The notes: generated by a model not told the origin, from the sequence alone. Positions 1 to 8,502 are shown, counted from the stretch's first letter. The stretch: 16,590 bases of DNA from Methanomicrobiales archaeon (GCA_012521035.1 JAAYND010000041.1:1-16590), one strand, 5' to 3'. A program made the numbers and translations.

Positions 1-2
1 AC

Positions 3-2432
3 GACTGCGAGCCGTTTGCGGCGGACGTGAGCGAGGGGAAGAACGATCCGATCTACAACGCTCATTCCTACCACACGAAGGTGCCGCACAAGGCGATCAT
101 GCGCTACATTCTCCACTACACGAAACCTGGTGATATCATCTTTGATGGGTTCTGTGGGACCGGGATGACCGGTGTGGCGGCGCAGATGTGCGGCAATCCA
201 GACCCGGAGTTCAGGGAGAAGGTCGAGCAGGAGATGTCTGATGTGGTGTGGGGAGCCCGCCGGGCGATCCTCTGCGACCTCTCGCCGGCGGCGACCTTCA
301 TCGCCTACAACTACAACAATCCGGTGGATCCGGTGGCCTTTGAGCAGGAGGCAAAAGCGATCCTCGCTGAAGTGGAGAAAGAGTGTGGGTGGATGTACGA
401 GACCGACCACGTGGTGGACGGGAAGGTGCAGGTGAAGCAGGGCGTGGACGGAACCACGACGCCCGTAAAGGGGCGGATCAACTACACGGTCTGGAGCGAC
501 GTCTTCGTCTGTTCATCATGCTCAGAGGAGATCATCTTCTGGGAGGCGGCGGTCGACCATGCCACAGGGAAGGTCCGTGACGAGTTCCCATGCTCGCACT
601 GCGGCGCCATGACGACGAAACGGTCGCTTGAGCGAGCATGGGAGTACGTCCACGACGAGGCCCTCCGCGAGACGGTGCGCCGGGCAAAGCAGGTTCCAGT
701 CCTGATCAACTACTCGGTCGGGAAGAAGCGGTTTGAGAAGGTGCCGGATACGGGCGATCTCGACTTGATCGACCGGATTGAGATGGGGTGGATTCCGTAC
801 TGGTATCCGACTGATGAATTACCTGACGGTGATAAGATGTCAGACCCGAAGAACGCCGGCATCACCCATGTGCATCACTTCTACCCAAAACGTAACTTGT
901 GGGTTTTATCTTCGATCTATGACAAAATCCTAAAAAAGCCCAGAAATGAGCGTAATTTGCTGTTATTAACATTAACAAGCCTCCTCATTTACGACTCAAA
1001 ATTGTGTCGATGGCGCCTGGGTAATCGGAGTGGCCCACTTTCAGGTACACTTTATATATCGTCCACCACGATGCCACTGGATTCATTAACGATCCTTGGC
1101 AATAGAATCAAAAGATTTACGGCTGCAAAAAGGTCGATAAACACGAATCTCGGCAATGTTCTGACATTCACCTCATCATCATCAAAATTACCATCAATAC
1201 CTTCAGATTCCATCGACTACATCTTCACCGATCCTCCCTTCGGTGGGAACCTGATGTATTCCGAACTGAACTTCCTCTGGGAGGCGTGGCTCCGGGTCTT
1301 CACGAACAACCGATCCGAGGCGATCGTCAACAAAGTGCAACACAAGGCGCTTCTCGAGTACCAGGCATTGATGGAGCAGTGTTTCATGGAAAACTACCGG
1401 ATCCTGAAGCCAGGGCGCTGGATGACCGTGGAGTTCCACAACTCCCAGAACAAGATCTGGATGGCAATCCAGCAAGCGCTGACGCGGGCCGGATTCGTGG
1501 TTGCCGATGTCCGCACTCTTGACAAGAAGCAGGGCACTTTCAACCAGGTATCCAGTTCCAATCAGTCGGTCAAGCAGGATCTCATCATCTCCGCCTACAG
1601 GCCTAACGGCGGGCTCGAAGAGAGGTTCAAACTCACCGCTGGCACCGAGGAGGGCGTCTGGGACTTTGTCCGCCAGCACCTCAAACACCTCCCGGTTGCC
1701 CCTGATAAGGATGGCGTTCTCCAACCCACCCCGGAGCGACAGAAGCATCTGCTCTACGACCGCATGGTCGCCTTCCACGTCCAGCGCGGCATCATTGTCC
1801 CCATATCAGCCCCGGACTTCTACTTCGGTCTTTATCAGCGCTTCCCTGAGCGCGACGGTATGTACTTCCTCCCCGACCAGATCCCCCGGTACGAGCAGAA
1901 ACGCCTGGCCGCCGACCGCGTCGAGCAGATGAGCCTCATTGTCCGTGACGAAAAGAGTGCCATACAGTGGCTCCGGCAACAGCTCGGCGAGGCCAGAAAG
2001 ACCTACCAGGAGATCCAGCCTGCCTTCATGATCATAAGCAAAGACCTCGACAAACACGAATCCCTCCCGGAACTCGGCGATCTCCTCGAACAGAGCTTCC
2101 TCAAGGATGAGGATGGCCGATGGTACATACCTGACCCGAACAAAGAATCAGACCTCGAAAAGATCCGGGAGAAGGCCCTCCTCAAAGAGTTCGCCGCCTA
2201 CCTTACCACCTCAGGCAGACTTCGGACCTTCAGAACTGAAGCAATCAGGGCAGGGTTCAAAAAATGCTGGTCGGAGCGCGATTATGCCACTATCATCAAG
2301 ACTGGCGACCGCCTCCCCCTGAAGGTCCTCCAGGAAGATGGTGATCTCCTGATGTACTACGACAACGCCCGAACACGGCAGGGACAGATCGGATATGGAA
2401 TCAGTGCAGGCCGGCAGGTGGCTCTGGAGTAG
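3..2432 (+). CDS. pglXI: BREX-3-type adenine-specific DNA methyltransferase PglXI (5' partial)
   Basis: Probable N6-adenine DNA methyltransferase of the COG1743 type (with zinc ribbon), which would mark host DNA in a BREX phage-defence system. The frame is open to the left edge. A GTG at 27 could be read as a start, but the preceding codons (DCEPFAAD) read like conserved family sequence, so I treat the gene as truncated by the window. Numbering from that GTG: SAM-binding motif I (DGFCGTGMTG) near residues 40-49, a zinc ribbon with CxxC pairs at C162/C165 and C189/C192, and the catalytic DPPF motif at 402-405. The long C-terminal part (about 530-801) has no motif I recognise. Its 3' end overlaps the helicase gene by 38 nt, so the two are probably translationally coupled. 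Bases about 885-1205 are clearly AT-richer than the rest. Methyltransferase identity is solid; the BREX role is inferred from neighbours. Confidence 0.88.
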   Translation, partial: DCEPFAADVSEGKNDPIYNAHSYHTKVPHKAIMRYILHYTKPGDIIFDGFCGTGMTGVAAQMCGNPDPEFREKVEQEMSDVVWGARRAILCDLSPAATFIAYNYNNPVDPVAFEQEAKAILAEVEKECGWMYETDHVVDGKVQVKQGVDGTTTPVKGRINYTVWSDVFVCSSCSEEIIFWEAAVDHATGKVRDEFPCSHCGAMTTKRSLERAWEYVHDEALRETVRRAKQVPVLINYSVGKKRFEKVPDTGDLDLIDRIEMGWIPYWYPTDELPDGDKMSDPKNAGITHVHHFYPKRNLWVLSSIYDKILKKPRNERNLLLLTLTSLLIYDSKLCRWRLGNRSGPLSGTLYISSTTMPLDSLTILGNRIKRFTAAKRSINTNLGNVLTFTSSSSKLPSIPSDSIDYIFTDPPFGGNLMYSELNFLWEAWLRVFTNNRSEAIVNKVQHKALLEYQALMEQCFMENYRILKPGRWMTVEFHNSQNKIWMAIQQALTRAGFVVADVRTLDKKQGTFNQVSSSNQSVKQDLIISAYRPNGGLEERFKLTAGTEEGVWDFVRQHLKHLPVAPDKDGVLQPTPERQKHLLYDRMVAFHVQRGIIVPISAPDFYFGLYQRFPERDGMYFLPDQIPRYEQKRLAADRVEQMSLIVRDEKSAIQWLRQQLGEARKTYQEIQPAFMIISKDLDKHESLPELGDLLEQSFLKDEDGRWYIPDPNKESDLEKIREKALLKEFAAYLTTSGRLRTFRTEAIRAGFKKCWSERDYATIIKTGDRLPLKVLQEDGDLLMYYDNARTRQGQIGYGISAGRQVALE

Positions 2433-4977
2433 CGAGTATCAAGAGCCCGTCCAGGTGATCGAGACCCAGCAGATCTGGGGTGGGACCACCTGCCGGTTCT
2501 GGATCCCGAGCGCAAATACTGTGGCCGTAGGTGACATATCCACCTGCATCCCCCTCGACCGGGCCCCGCTCCCGGAGAAAGATGAGGTGACCGCTCGCGC
2601 AGCAGCCGGGCGGATCCTCGACCACCTCGCGAGAACACCGCTCCTCGCCCCGCTCTTCTCGCCCGTCACCCCGCTTCCCCATCAGATCGCAGCCCTCGCC
2701 CGAGCCTCCAGTCGCGACCCGGTCCGTTGCCTCCTCGCCGACGAGGTCGGACTTGGGAAGACCATCGAGGCCGGCCTCATAATCAAAGAACTCACGCTCC
2801 GGAACCGGGCTGCCCGCATTCTCGTCGTCGCCCCCCGAGGCCTCATCACCCAGTGGATCGCTGAGATGGAGACGCACTTCCATGAGACCTTCACCCTCCT
2901 CGATCCCGCAGGCACCGATCCCTCCCTCTGGCAGCGGATTGACCGGGCCATTGTCTCCATCGATGCCATCAAACCTCTCAAGCAGCGGCGCGGATGGACA
3001 CCGGCACAGATCCACCAGTATAACCAGAACCGGTACCACGCCGCCACAAAAGCTGGCTGGGATCTCATCGTCGTCGACGAAGCCCACAAACTCGCCGGCA
3101 CCAATCGACAGGTCGCCCGGCATACCCTCGGCCGCGCCCTTGGCCGGTCGGCAAAACACCTCCTGCTCCTCTCCGCCACTCCTCACCAGGGCAAGACTGA
3201 TGCCTTCATGCGGCTCATGAGCATCCTCGACCCGACAACCTTCCAGGAAGATGGGGCGATTAATCGTGATGACCTTCAATCCTACATCATCCGAACCGAA
3301 AAACGGACCGCTATCGGTACCGACGGAGCCCCTCTCTTCAGGCCACGGCAGACCCAGATAGTCAGGGTCGAGTGGGGCAGCGAGCACCACCTCCAGGCTG
3401 ACCTCTACGATGCCGTCACTGAGTATGTCCGGACCGGGTACAACCGCGCCCTCGCTGAGAAGAGAAACTACATCGGCTTTCTCATGGTCCTCATGCAACG
3501 CCTTGTCTCCAGCAGCACCCGTTCCATCCGCACGACCCTTGAGCGGCGTCTCGCCGTCCTCGAAGAGAGCAGACCTCCAGCGCCCCCGGATCCTCTCCTT
3601 GATGACGACTGGTGGGATCTTGAGGTCGAAGAGCAGATCGACGAAGCCATTCACGCTGAATGCTCCCCACAACAGATGGAGACCGAAGAGGTCCGAAATC
3701 TCCTCAGTCTCGCTCGCCGGTGTGAAGCAGCCCGACCTGATGCCAAGGCCGAGCGCCTTGTCGATCTCATATATTCTCGTTGCGGCGAAGAGAACAACCC
3801 TGATCTCAAATTTCTCATCTTCACCGAATTTGTCCCAACCCAGCAGATGCTCACCGAATACCTCACCGCACGGGGTTTCTCCACTGCATGTCTCAATGGT
3901 TCGATGGACATGGACGAGCGCCGGCGGGCACAGCAGGCCTTCGCAACCGATGCGCAGATCATGATCTCCACCGAGGCCGGAGGCGAAGGTCTCAACCTCC
4001 AATTCTGTCACATTGCCATAAACTACGATCTGCCCTGGAATCCCATGCGTATCGAACAGCGTATCGGCAGGGTCGATCGCATCGGCCAGACACAGGACGT
4101 CATAGTCTATAACATGGTCTTCTCCGGCACCGTCGAGCAACGGGTCCATGAAGTCCTCCTCGAAAAACTCCTTGTCATCCTGAATGACCTCGGATTTGAT
4201 AAATTCAGCGATGTACTCGATTCCAGCGAAGCAGAACGGGGATTCGAAAGTCTCTTCATCCGTGCGATCCTCGACCCTGCGAAAACTGACGACTACCTTG
4301 AGACCTTCATCGCAACAATCCAGGGACAGGCAAGGCAGGAGCGCCAGACGCTCTCTTCTCTTCTTGACCAGCCTCACCTCTCCACAGGTGACGTCAGAGA
4401 CTACTTACACTCACCTCTCCCCGCCCTCACCGAGCACCTTGTCACTTCAGCTATCAGGGCCCGGGGGGGCGAGGTGACACGCGGCATTCGGGGGTTCGAC
4501 CTCAGATGGCCCGACGGCTATCACCAGGCCAACATAGTATTCGTTCCTCACGAGGAAGGAGGCGATCTCACTCTCCTCACTGCCGCGGATCCCGCTGTCA
4601 GCACCCTCCTCGCACAGATACCCGCTGCCTCGCCAGAACAACCTCTCCCCATCGCCAGGATCCCTGATCTCCCCCATGAGGTCAGGGGACTCTGGTCACT
4701 CTGGAAACTCTCTATTTCTGGCACATCAGGCCATTATATCATTACTGTTCCCTATTTCATAAATGAGGCAGGCCGATCCTTCCCGGTCGCTGCGAGACAG
4801 ATATGGGATACCCTTGCCCGGGGCGCCTACTCGATCACTGGCATGTCAACCATAGAGCCAGCGCTCTGTGACCAGAGCAGGAGTGGGGCCGCCAGTATCG
4901 GCCGGGAGAGGGGACTGAGCGGAACCCCGGCAATTTACCCGATTCTCTTTCTCCGGGTGGAGGGAGATCATGACTGA
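2395..4977 (+). CDS. brxHII: SNF2/RapA-family helicase, BREX BrxHII-like
   Basis: Superfamily 2 DNA translocase/helicase of the SNF2/HepA (RapA) class, 860 residues, expected to be cytosolic and to act on DNA with the methyltransferase and PglZ. Visible motifs: Walker A DEVGLGKT (116-123), DEAH box (228-231), motif III SATP (260-263), motif V STEAGGEGLN (525-534) and motif VI QRIGRVDRIGQ (555-565). The helicase core fills roughly residues 90-600; the C-terminal 250 residues have no motif I can name. The ATG at 2395 is chosen because the N-terminus is open and the next in-frame candidates would remove a Trp/Gly-rich stretch that looks like family sequence. It starts inside the methyltransferase gene and ends in an ATGACTGA overlap with pglZ. 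A general RapA-like ATPase is the alternative reading, but the neighbours fit type 3 BREX. Confidence 0.88.
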   Translation: MESVQAGRWLWSSEYQEPVQVIETQQIWGGTTCRFWIPSANTVAVGDISTCIPLDRAPLPEKDEVTARAAAGRILDHLARTPLLAPLFSPVTPLPHQIAALARASSRDPVRCLLADEVGLGKTIEAGLIIKELTLRNRAARILVVAPRGLITQWIAEMETHFHETFTLLDPAGTDPSLWQRIDRAIVSIDAIKPLKQRRGWTPAQIHQYNQNRYHAATKAGWDLIVVDEAHKLAGTNRQVARHTLGRALGRSAKHLLLLSATPHQGKTDAFMRLMSILDPTTFQEDGAINRDDLQSYIIRTEKRTAIGTDGAPLFRPRQTQIVRVEWGSEHHLQADLYDAVTEYVRTGYNRALAEKRNYIGFLMVLMQRLVSSSTRSIRTTLERRLAVLEESRPPAPPDPLLDDDWWDLEVEEQIDEAIHAECSPQQMETEEVRNLLSLARRCEAARPDAKAERLVDLIYSRCGEENNPDLKFLIFTEFVPTQQMLTEYLTARGFSTACLNGSMDMDERRRAQQAFATDAQIMISTEAGGEGLNLQFCHIAINYDLPWNPMRIEQRIGRVDRIGQTQDVIVYNMVFSGTVEQRVHEVLLEKLLVILNDLGFDKFSDVLDSSEAERGFESLFIRAILDPAKTDDYLETFIATIQGQARQERQTLSSLLDQPHLSTGDVRDYLHSPLPALTEHLVTSAIRARGGEVTRGIRGFDLRWPDGYHQANIVFVPHEEGGDLTLLTAADPAVSTLLAQIPAASPEQPLPIARIPDLPHEVRGLWSLWKLSISGTSGHYIITVPYFINEAGRSFPVAARQIWDTLARGAYSITGMSTIEPALCDQSRSGAASIGRERGLSGTPAIYPILFLRVEGDHD
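4959..4963 (+). promoter_or_regulatory. Shine-Dalgarno site of pglZ inside the helicase gene
   Basis: GGAGG lies 6 nt before the ATG at 4970, within the last codons of the helicase gene. It supports this start for pglZ and translational coupling through the 8-nt overlap. Confidence 0.75.
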
Positions 4978-6892
4978 ATGGCAGGACAGGATCCTCACCT
5001 GTTTTCGCCAAGCAGATACTCCAGTCATCGTGGCGCTCGATCCAGATGAGATCCTCCTTGAAGAGCAGATCCTCCAGGCGCTCCGGGCCGATCAGTTCGA
5101 CCTGCTCACCTACACCGATCCCGTCACCTTCAGGCACACCTATGAGCCCTGCTACCGCGCCCCCCTGGACCGCGGAGAAGAGGTACCACGTCTCATCGCC
5201 AGATTCGCCCACAATCGCCAGGAATCGGTTCCTTACGATATCCTCCAGAAGAGTGAATGCATCCAGATCACCCTTGCGGATCTCTTCCCGGGCCTTGACT
5301 ACCGGATGGTCCAGACTCTGGATTCTTGCTACTACGATGCCCTCTATGAGGCCACACAGAACCTCCGCGGTAAACGACTCGGTCAGAAGAGGACGGCCCG
5401 GTTCATTCTTGAAGAGGTCTTTTCGATACAGCCCGCTGAGATCAGAAAACCAGGTGATCTCATCGCCCTCCTCTGCAAGATTCACCACTCGCGCCAGGTC
5501 ATTCCTGATGTTCTCATCGATTACTGTCTGGAGGTCTGGAGCGGCCGGCATGACGCCGGACTCCCGGAGATCAGGAACCTCTTCGAATATGGGGTTTTTA
5601 TGTTATTCCTCCAGGACGAATGGGCCAGATATCTCAGCGGCGGGGCTGGAGCGTCGAGAGTTCCATTTGATGACGATCAGATAAAGCTCTACATAGATAC
5701 CTTCTTCCTCGAAGGTGCATTAAAACCGCTCCGTGTGCCGCTATACATCCAGGTTCCAAGTTGGGCGCAATGCGGCATCATTCGCGACCACGATGCCGAT
5801 CAGGTGTACCGCCTGAAATGCCTCCTTGAGCGGATTGAAAAAAATCTTCCCGGTCCGGGCGCCAAACTCAGCGATTGGAAACAGTGCGCACGCCTCTGGG
5901 CTGAGGCGGTGGTACTCTACTCCGGTTCTTCACAGTCAGCGCTCGACCAGATTAAGTCACAGTACTGCGCCCTCCATCAGAAGATCGAGACTGCCTTCGG
6001 AGAGTGGATCCTCGGAACCTTTCCGGCCCTTCAGGATCGCCCCTACCTTCCCACTCCGGTCATGGTACATCAGATCCCGCACTACCTCGCCCACAGGGGT
6101 GGGGATCGAATCGCTCTCGTCGTCATCGATGGCATGGCTCTCGATCAATGGCTCACCATCAAGGAGATGCTTGGCGACAGCTTCACCTATACCGAAGATC
6201 TCGTCTGCGCCTGGGTTCCGACCCTCACCTCAATCTCGCGCCGATCGCTCTTTGCCGGCGAAAAACCCTCACTTGTATCCGGGGCGGGGAGGAGCACCCA
6301 GAGTGAAGAGAATCTCTGGCGCACATTCTGGCATAACCAGGGGAAACCGGATTGGCATATCTGGTACTCGCGTGGCAATAAACTCAAATCACTCGCAGAA
6401 ACAGATGAACTCATCCACGATGCCACCCCGATGATCGCCGGGTTCATCATCAATACAGTTGATGAGCTCATACATAGTACCCTGCTCGGTATGCCCCAGA
6501 TGCATGACAGCATCCGTCGCTGGATGAAGACTGGAAATCTCCAGCGGTTCATCACCTGTCTCCTCGATCGCGGCTACCAGATCTACATCACCGCGGATCA
6601 TGGAAACGTCTGTGCTTGCGGCATTGGCATCCCGCGACAGGGTGATCTTATTGCTGAGAAGAGCCTCCGGGCCCGCATCTATCACCAGGCATCGTTTGCA
6701 GAGGAAGCGCATAGAACGTTTCCAGAAGATTCCTTTGTGTGGCCGTCACAGTACCTTGGTACTGGCCATGCGGTTCTGCTTGCCAGCGGGTTGAAGGCGT
6801 TTTCTTCCCCGGGCACTGAGATCCTCTCGCATGGCAGCATTGCACTCGAAGAAGTCCTTGTCCCCTTCATCCAGATCAGGAGCATACAATAA
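4970..6892 (+). CDS. pglZ: BREX PglZ-domain protein (alkaline phosphatase superfamily)
   Basis: PglZ is the hallmark protein of BREX and Pgl phage-resistance systems and carries an alkaline-phosphatase-like metal-binding domain; its biochemical target is not settled. In this 640-residue protein the domain lies in the C-terminal half. Metal-binding D387 sits in VVIDGM, the nucleophile region with Thr/Ser candidates is at 418-423 (TLTSIS), then come D543-H544 in TADHGN and H600 in GTGHAV. All expected metal-site elements are present, so the enzyme looks intact. The first 370 residues are probably helical and have no motif I can name. The start overlaps the helicase stop (ATGACTGA) and has a strong Shine-Dalgarno; the stop overlaps the next start (TAATG). 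Family assignment is secure; subtype 3 is inferred from the flanking zinc-ribbon methyltransferase and SNF2 helicase. Confidence 0.92.
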   Translation: MTEWQDRILTCFRQADTPVIVALDPDEILLEEQILQALRADQFDLLTYTDPVTFRHTYEPCYRAPLDRGEEVPRLIARFAHNRQESVPYDILQKSECIQITLADLFPGLDYRMVQTLDSCYYDALYEATQNLRGKRLGQKRTARFILEEVFSIQPAEIRKPGDLIALLCKIHHSRQVIPDVLIDYCLEVWSGRHDAGLPEIRNLFEYGVFMLFLQDEWARYLSGGAGASRVPFDDDQIKLYIDTFFLEGALKPLRVPLYIQVPSWAQCGIIRDHDADQVYRLKCLLERIEKNLPGPGAKLSDWKQCARLWAEAVVLYSGSSQSALDQIKSQYCALHQKIETAFGEWILGTFPALQDRPYLPTPVMVHQIPHYLAHRGGDRIALVVIDGMALDQWLTIKEMLGDSFTYTEDLVCAWVPTLTSISRRSLFAGEKPSLVSGAGRSTQSEENLWRTFWHNQGKPDWHIWYSRGNKLKSLAETDELIHDATPMIAGFIINTVDELIHSTLLGMPQMHDSIRRWMKTGNLQRFITCLLDRGYQIYITADHGNVCACGIGIPRQGDLIAEKSLRARIYHQASFAEEAHRTFPEDSFVWPSQYLGTGHAVLLASGLKAFSSPGTEILSHGSIALEEVLVPFIQIRSIQ

Positions 6893-7626
6893 TGTCACAG
6901 ATAGTTGGATTTGATCGGTCTCTCAGGCTGGACTGGCTTGATGCTACGGCTGGCGCCTCAAGTGAAACTGAGGATATTGAGCAGATCCGGGACTATTTAC
7001 ATGAGTACCTTGCAGAGATCTATCCCCGGCGCACAACACGGCAAAAGATCATCACCATCCTGACGCGGATCTGGGCTCGTATCCCTGACTCTGATCGCCC
7101 TGTAAGAGACAGGGCCTTCATGCTATTACCGGCACTGAACCAGGAAGACAGATTCTGGCTCCACTGGGGTATGTGCCTCCTTGCATACCCCTTCTTCCGG
7201 GATGTGGTGCGGACGGTGGGTCTCTCTCTCCGATATTATGGCAGTTTCTCAAATCCCGAGATCACCCAGAAGATGAGTGAGACCTGGGGTGAGAGAACCA
7301 CTGTATCAAAAGCTGTTCCGAGGGTGATCAAATCTATGAACAACTGGGGTGTTATCGCTGAATACGAACATAGGGGCAGATACAAGAGTACTGCACCTCT
7401 CTCTACATTGAACAAAGACATGGAGATCTGGCTGTTAAAGGTAGTGCTGTGCGCAAACCCCTACGGATCTGTTCCCGTGGACCGGATATATACACTTCCT
7501 GAACTGTTCCCGTTCTCCTGCTCTCTCTCAATCCCGGATATTCTTGAATCTCGTGAATTTGAAGTATCACAGGCAGGGATTAATCGACTTGCCCTCCAAT
7601 GCTCCATGAGAGAGAGAAGCGATTGA
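6892..7626 (+). CDS. brxA: BrxA-like (DUF1819-type) BREX protein
   Basis: Small soluble protein of 244 residues beginning in the last base of the pglZ stop codon (TAATG), so it belongs to the same operon. It has no signal peptide and no obvious catalytic motif. The middle part (about 45-165) resembles my recollection of BrxA/DUF1819 proteins: a basic TRQKI segment, a long hydrophobic helix pair ending in YPFFRD, then a pattern like SNPEI..KM.ETWGERTTVSKA..R..KSMNNWGVI, which reads as a winged-helix-like element. The C-terminus (FEVSQAGINRLAL) also fits the usual end of that family. Known BrxA proteins are about 200-250 residues and bind DNA. In type 3 BREX the last gene after pglZ is brxA, which agrees with the position. 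The call rests on position plus weak sequence resemblance, so an unrelated accessory protein is possible. Confidence 0.62.
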   Translation: MSQIVGFDRSLRLDWLDATAGASSETEDIEQIRDYLHEYLAEIYPRRTTRQKIITILTRIWARIPDSDRPVRDRAFMLLPALNQEDRFWLHWGMCLLAYPFFRDVVRTVGLSLRYYGSFSNPEITQKMSETWGERTTVSKAVPRVIKSMNNWGVIAEYEHRGRYKSTAPLSTLNKDMEIWLLKVVLCANPYGSVPVDRIYTLPELFPFSCSLSIPDILESREFEVSQAGINRLALQCSMRERSD

Positions 7627-7644
7627 TATACTCCGCGCAAAGAA

Positions 7645-7817
7645 CAAGAATTCTCGCACTCTGCTCCGCGGCGCTAGGGAGGAGCCTCAAGGGCGGCGTG
7701 GTCATGACGGGCGGCATGAGCGTGGGGGGGACGGTCGAGCCGGCCTACAACGCTCTGGATATGCCACCGCACAAGAAGGAACTTCGGGCAACCACCATTA
7801 CACCGGTCAGAGCCTGA
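7645..7817 (+). pseudogene. Remnant of a BrxL/Lon-like protease C-terminal domain
   Basis: About 55 codons in one frame read ILALCSAALGRSLKGG, then VVMTGGMSVGGTVEP, then a degenerate tail ELRATTITPVRA and TGA. This follows the S16 (Lon protease) pattern after the catalytic serine: an 'alvSalLGr..kgg' helix, a 'vvmtG.msvGGtv.P' strand, and a tail comparable to 'GAttlLmPvsAr'. The catalytic Ser and Lys regions and the whole ATPase part are absent, and the same frame is closed by stops just upstream, so this is a leftover piece and not a gene. Lon-like BrxL is the last gene of several BREX loci, so a decayed copy directly behind brxA makes sense. An ATG at 7599 opens the frame but lies inside the BrxA-like gene and has no role I can support. 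Confidence 0.6.
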
Positions 7818-8136
7818 ACATCATAGCAAGCTTTTCGTTGACCTCAGCCCGGAGATCCCTATCAAGCTCTCCCAGCTCACCAACTACCAGGTCTTTTACG
7901 ATCGTTGCGATCTTGTCCAGCCGAATCATTGAGTCAACCTTGAGACCGGTCTTCGAGAAACCTCCATGAGAGGTAGTCACCATAACTCCTGCCAATTCCA
8001 CTCCATCATGGATTTTTGACGTGATGAAAGCGAGGACAATATCGCGATCACCCTCATAAAGAACCAGTGCAGGGCGTAGTTTGGTTGCAGTAAGATCTGT
8101 AAAGGGAAATGGTATCAGAACGATCGACCCTCTCAT
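7807..8136 (-). CDS. PemK/MazF-family toxin
   Basis: Predicted endoribonuclease toxin of a type II toxin-antitoxin pair, 109 residues, which is the usual size. The N-terminus MRGSIVLIPFPFTDL followed by K-RPALVL is the classic PemK/MazF start: a beta-barrel strand, the loop with its conserved Arg-Pro, then the next strand. A later strand (residues about 35-40, IVLAFITSKI) with a Thr/Ser and the segment SMIRLDKIATI also fit the family. The ATG overlaps the antitoxin stop (ATGA, 8133-8136), the usual coupling for such pairs. The gene runs tail-to-tail into the Lon/BrxL remnant, overlapping its stop by a few bases. It reads toward the BREX operon and is probably an independent module parked at the island edge. 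Confidence 0.85.
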   Translation of the reverse strand: MRGSIVLIPFPFTDLTATKLRPALVLYEGDRDIVLAFITSKIHDGVELAGVMVTTSHGGFSKTGLKVDSMIRLDKIATIVKDLVVGELGELDRDLRAEVNEKLAMMFRL

Positions 8137-8324
8137 CGATACACAACCCTGACATCACTGATCGTATAGAGGTCGGGCTCCTCAGAGAGGAAGGCAGAAA
8201 GCGACTGTTCGGAGAGTTTCATCAGTGCCATAGTCTCCCTCTCCTCAAGGAGAAGTGCAATCTTTCGGTTGAGTTCTCTGATGCCTTCTTTGATCTCCCT
8301 GACGTCTGCTTCGATGCTGGTCAT
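8133..8324 (-). CDS. Antitoxin partner of the PemK/MazF toxin
   Basis: Small acidic protein of 63 residues directly before the toxin, overlapping it by 4 nt. Residues 3-35 form a charged, heptad-like helix (IEADVREIKEGIRELNRKIALLLEE is the region, given here as two helical turns sets) followed by a Leu/Ser-rich linker and a short C-terminal tail, which would fit dimerisation and toxin neutralisation. No named DNA-binding fold is visible. I place the start at ATG 8324 because GAGGAG lies 5-6 nt upstream of it. An in-frame ATG at 8378 (or TTG at 8381) would add 18-19 residues, MRYHTDHLYSKF-like, but has no clear ribosome site. Assignment as antitoxin rests on position and size; the family is not recognised. 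Confidence 0.68.
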   Translation of the reverse strand: MTSIEADVREIKEGIRELNRKIALLLEERETMALMKLSEQSLSAFLSEEPDLYTISDVRVVYR

Positions 8325-8381
8325 GACACTCCTCACAGATTTAAATTTACTATACAGGTGATCGGTGTGATATCTCATCAA

Positions 8382-8404
8382 CCTTTGCGTATATGGAGCA
8401 AAGG
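8382..8404 (-). promoter_or_regulatory. Perfect inverted repeat upstream of the toxin-antitoxin module, candidate operator
   Basis: CCTTTGC, 9-nt spacer, GCAAAGG: 7-bp arms, perfectly matched. The spacer contains a TATA-like gtatat. Read on the minus strand, a TATA box here would start RNA near 8365-8370, leaving a leader with the GAGGAG ribosome site before ATG 8324. This would suit self-repression by the antitoxin. It could instead be a trace of the neighbouring insertion element. Confidence 0.4.
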
Positions 8405-8502
8405 CACCGCTACCCTACAGAAACATCGCACCAACCCTTGAGGGAACGCAACTTTCTTGTGGCCGCCAGAATGCACATATCTCCTGCAAAATATGGATTG
8501 CG

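Noticed and set aside
1203..1778. 191-codon minus-strand open frame in the methyltransferase gene
   Set aside because: Opposite strand of conserved methyltransferase sequence including the DPPF motif; no motif or start signal of its own.
2401..4377. 658-codon open frame on the minus strand opposite the helicase gene
   Set aside because: It is the codon-aligned mirror of a GC-rich helicase gene full of family motifs; its protein is low-complexity acidic/Gly-rich without recognisable motifs.
7599..7817. A small protein gene starting at ATG 7599
   Set aside because: The recognisable part begins only after the brxA stop and matches the tail of a protease domain lacking its catalytic residues; better seen as a remnant.
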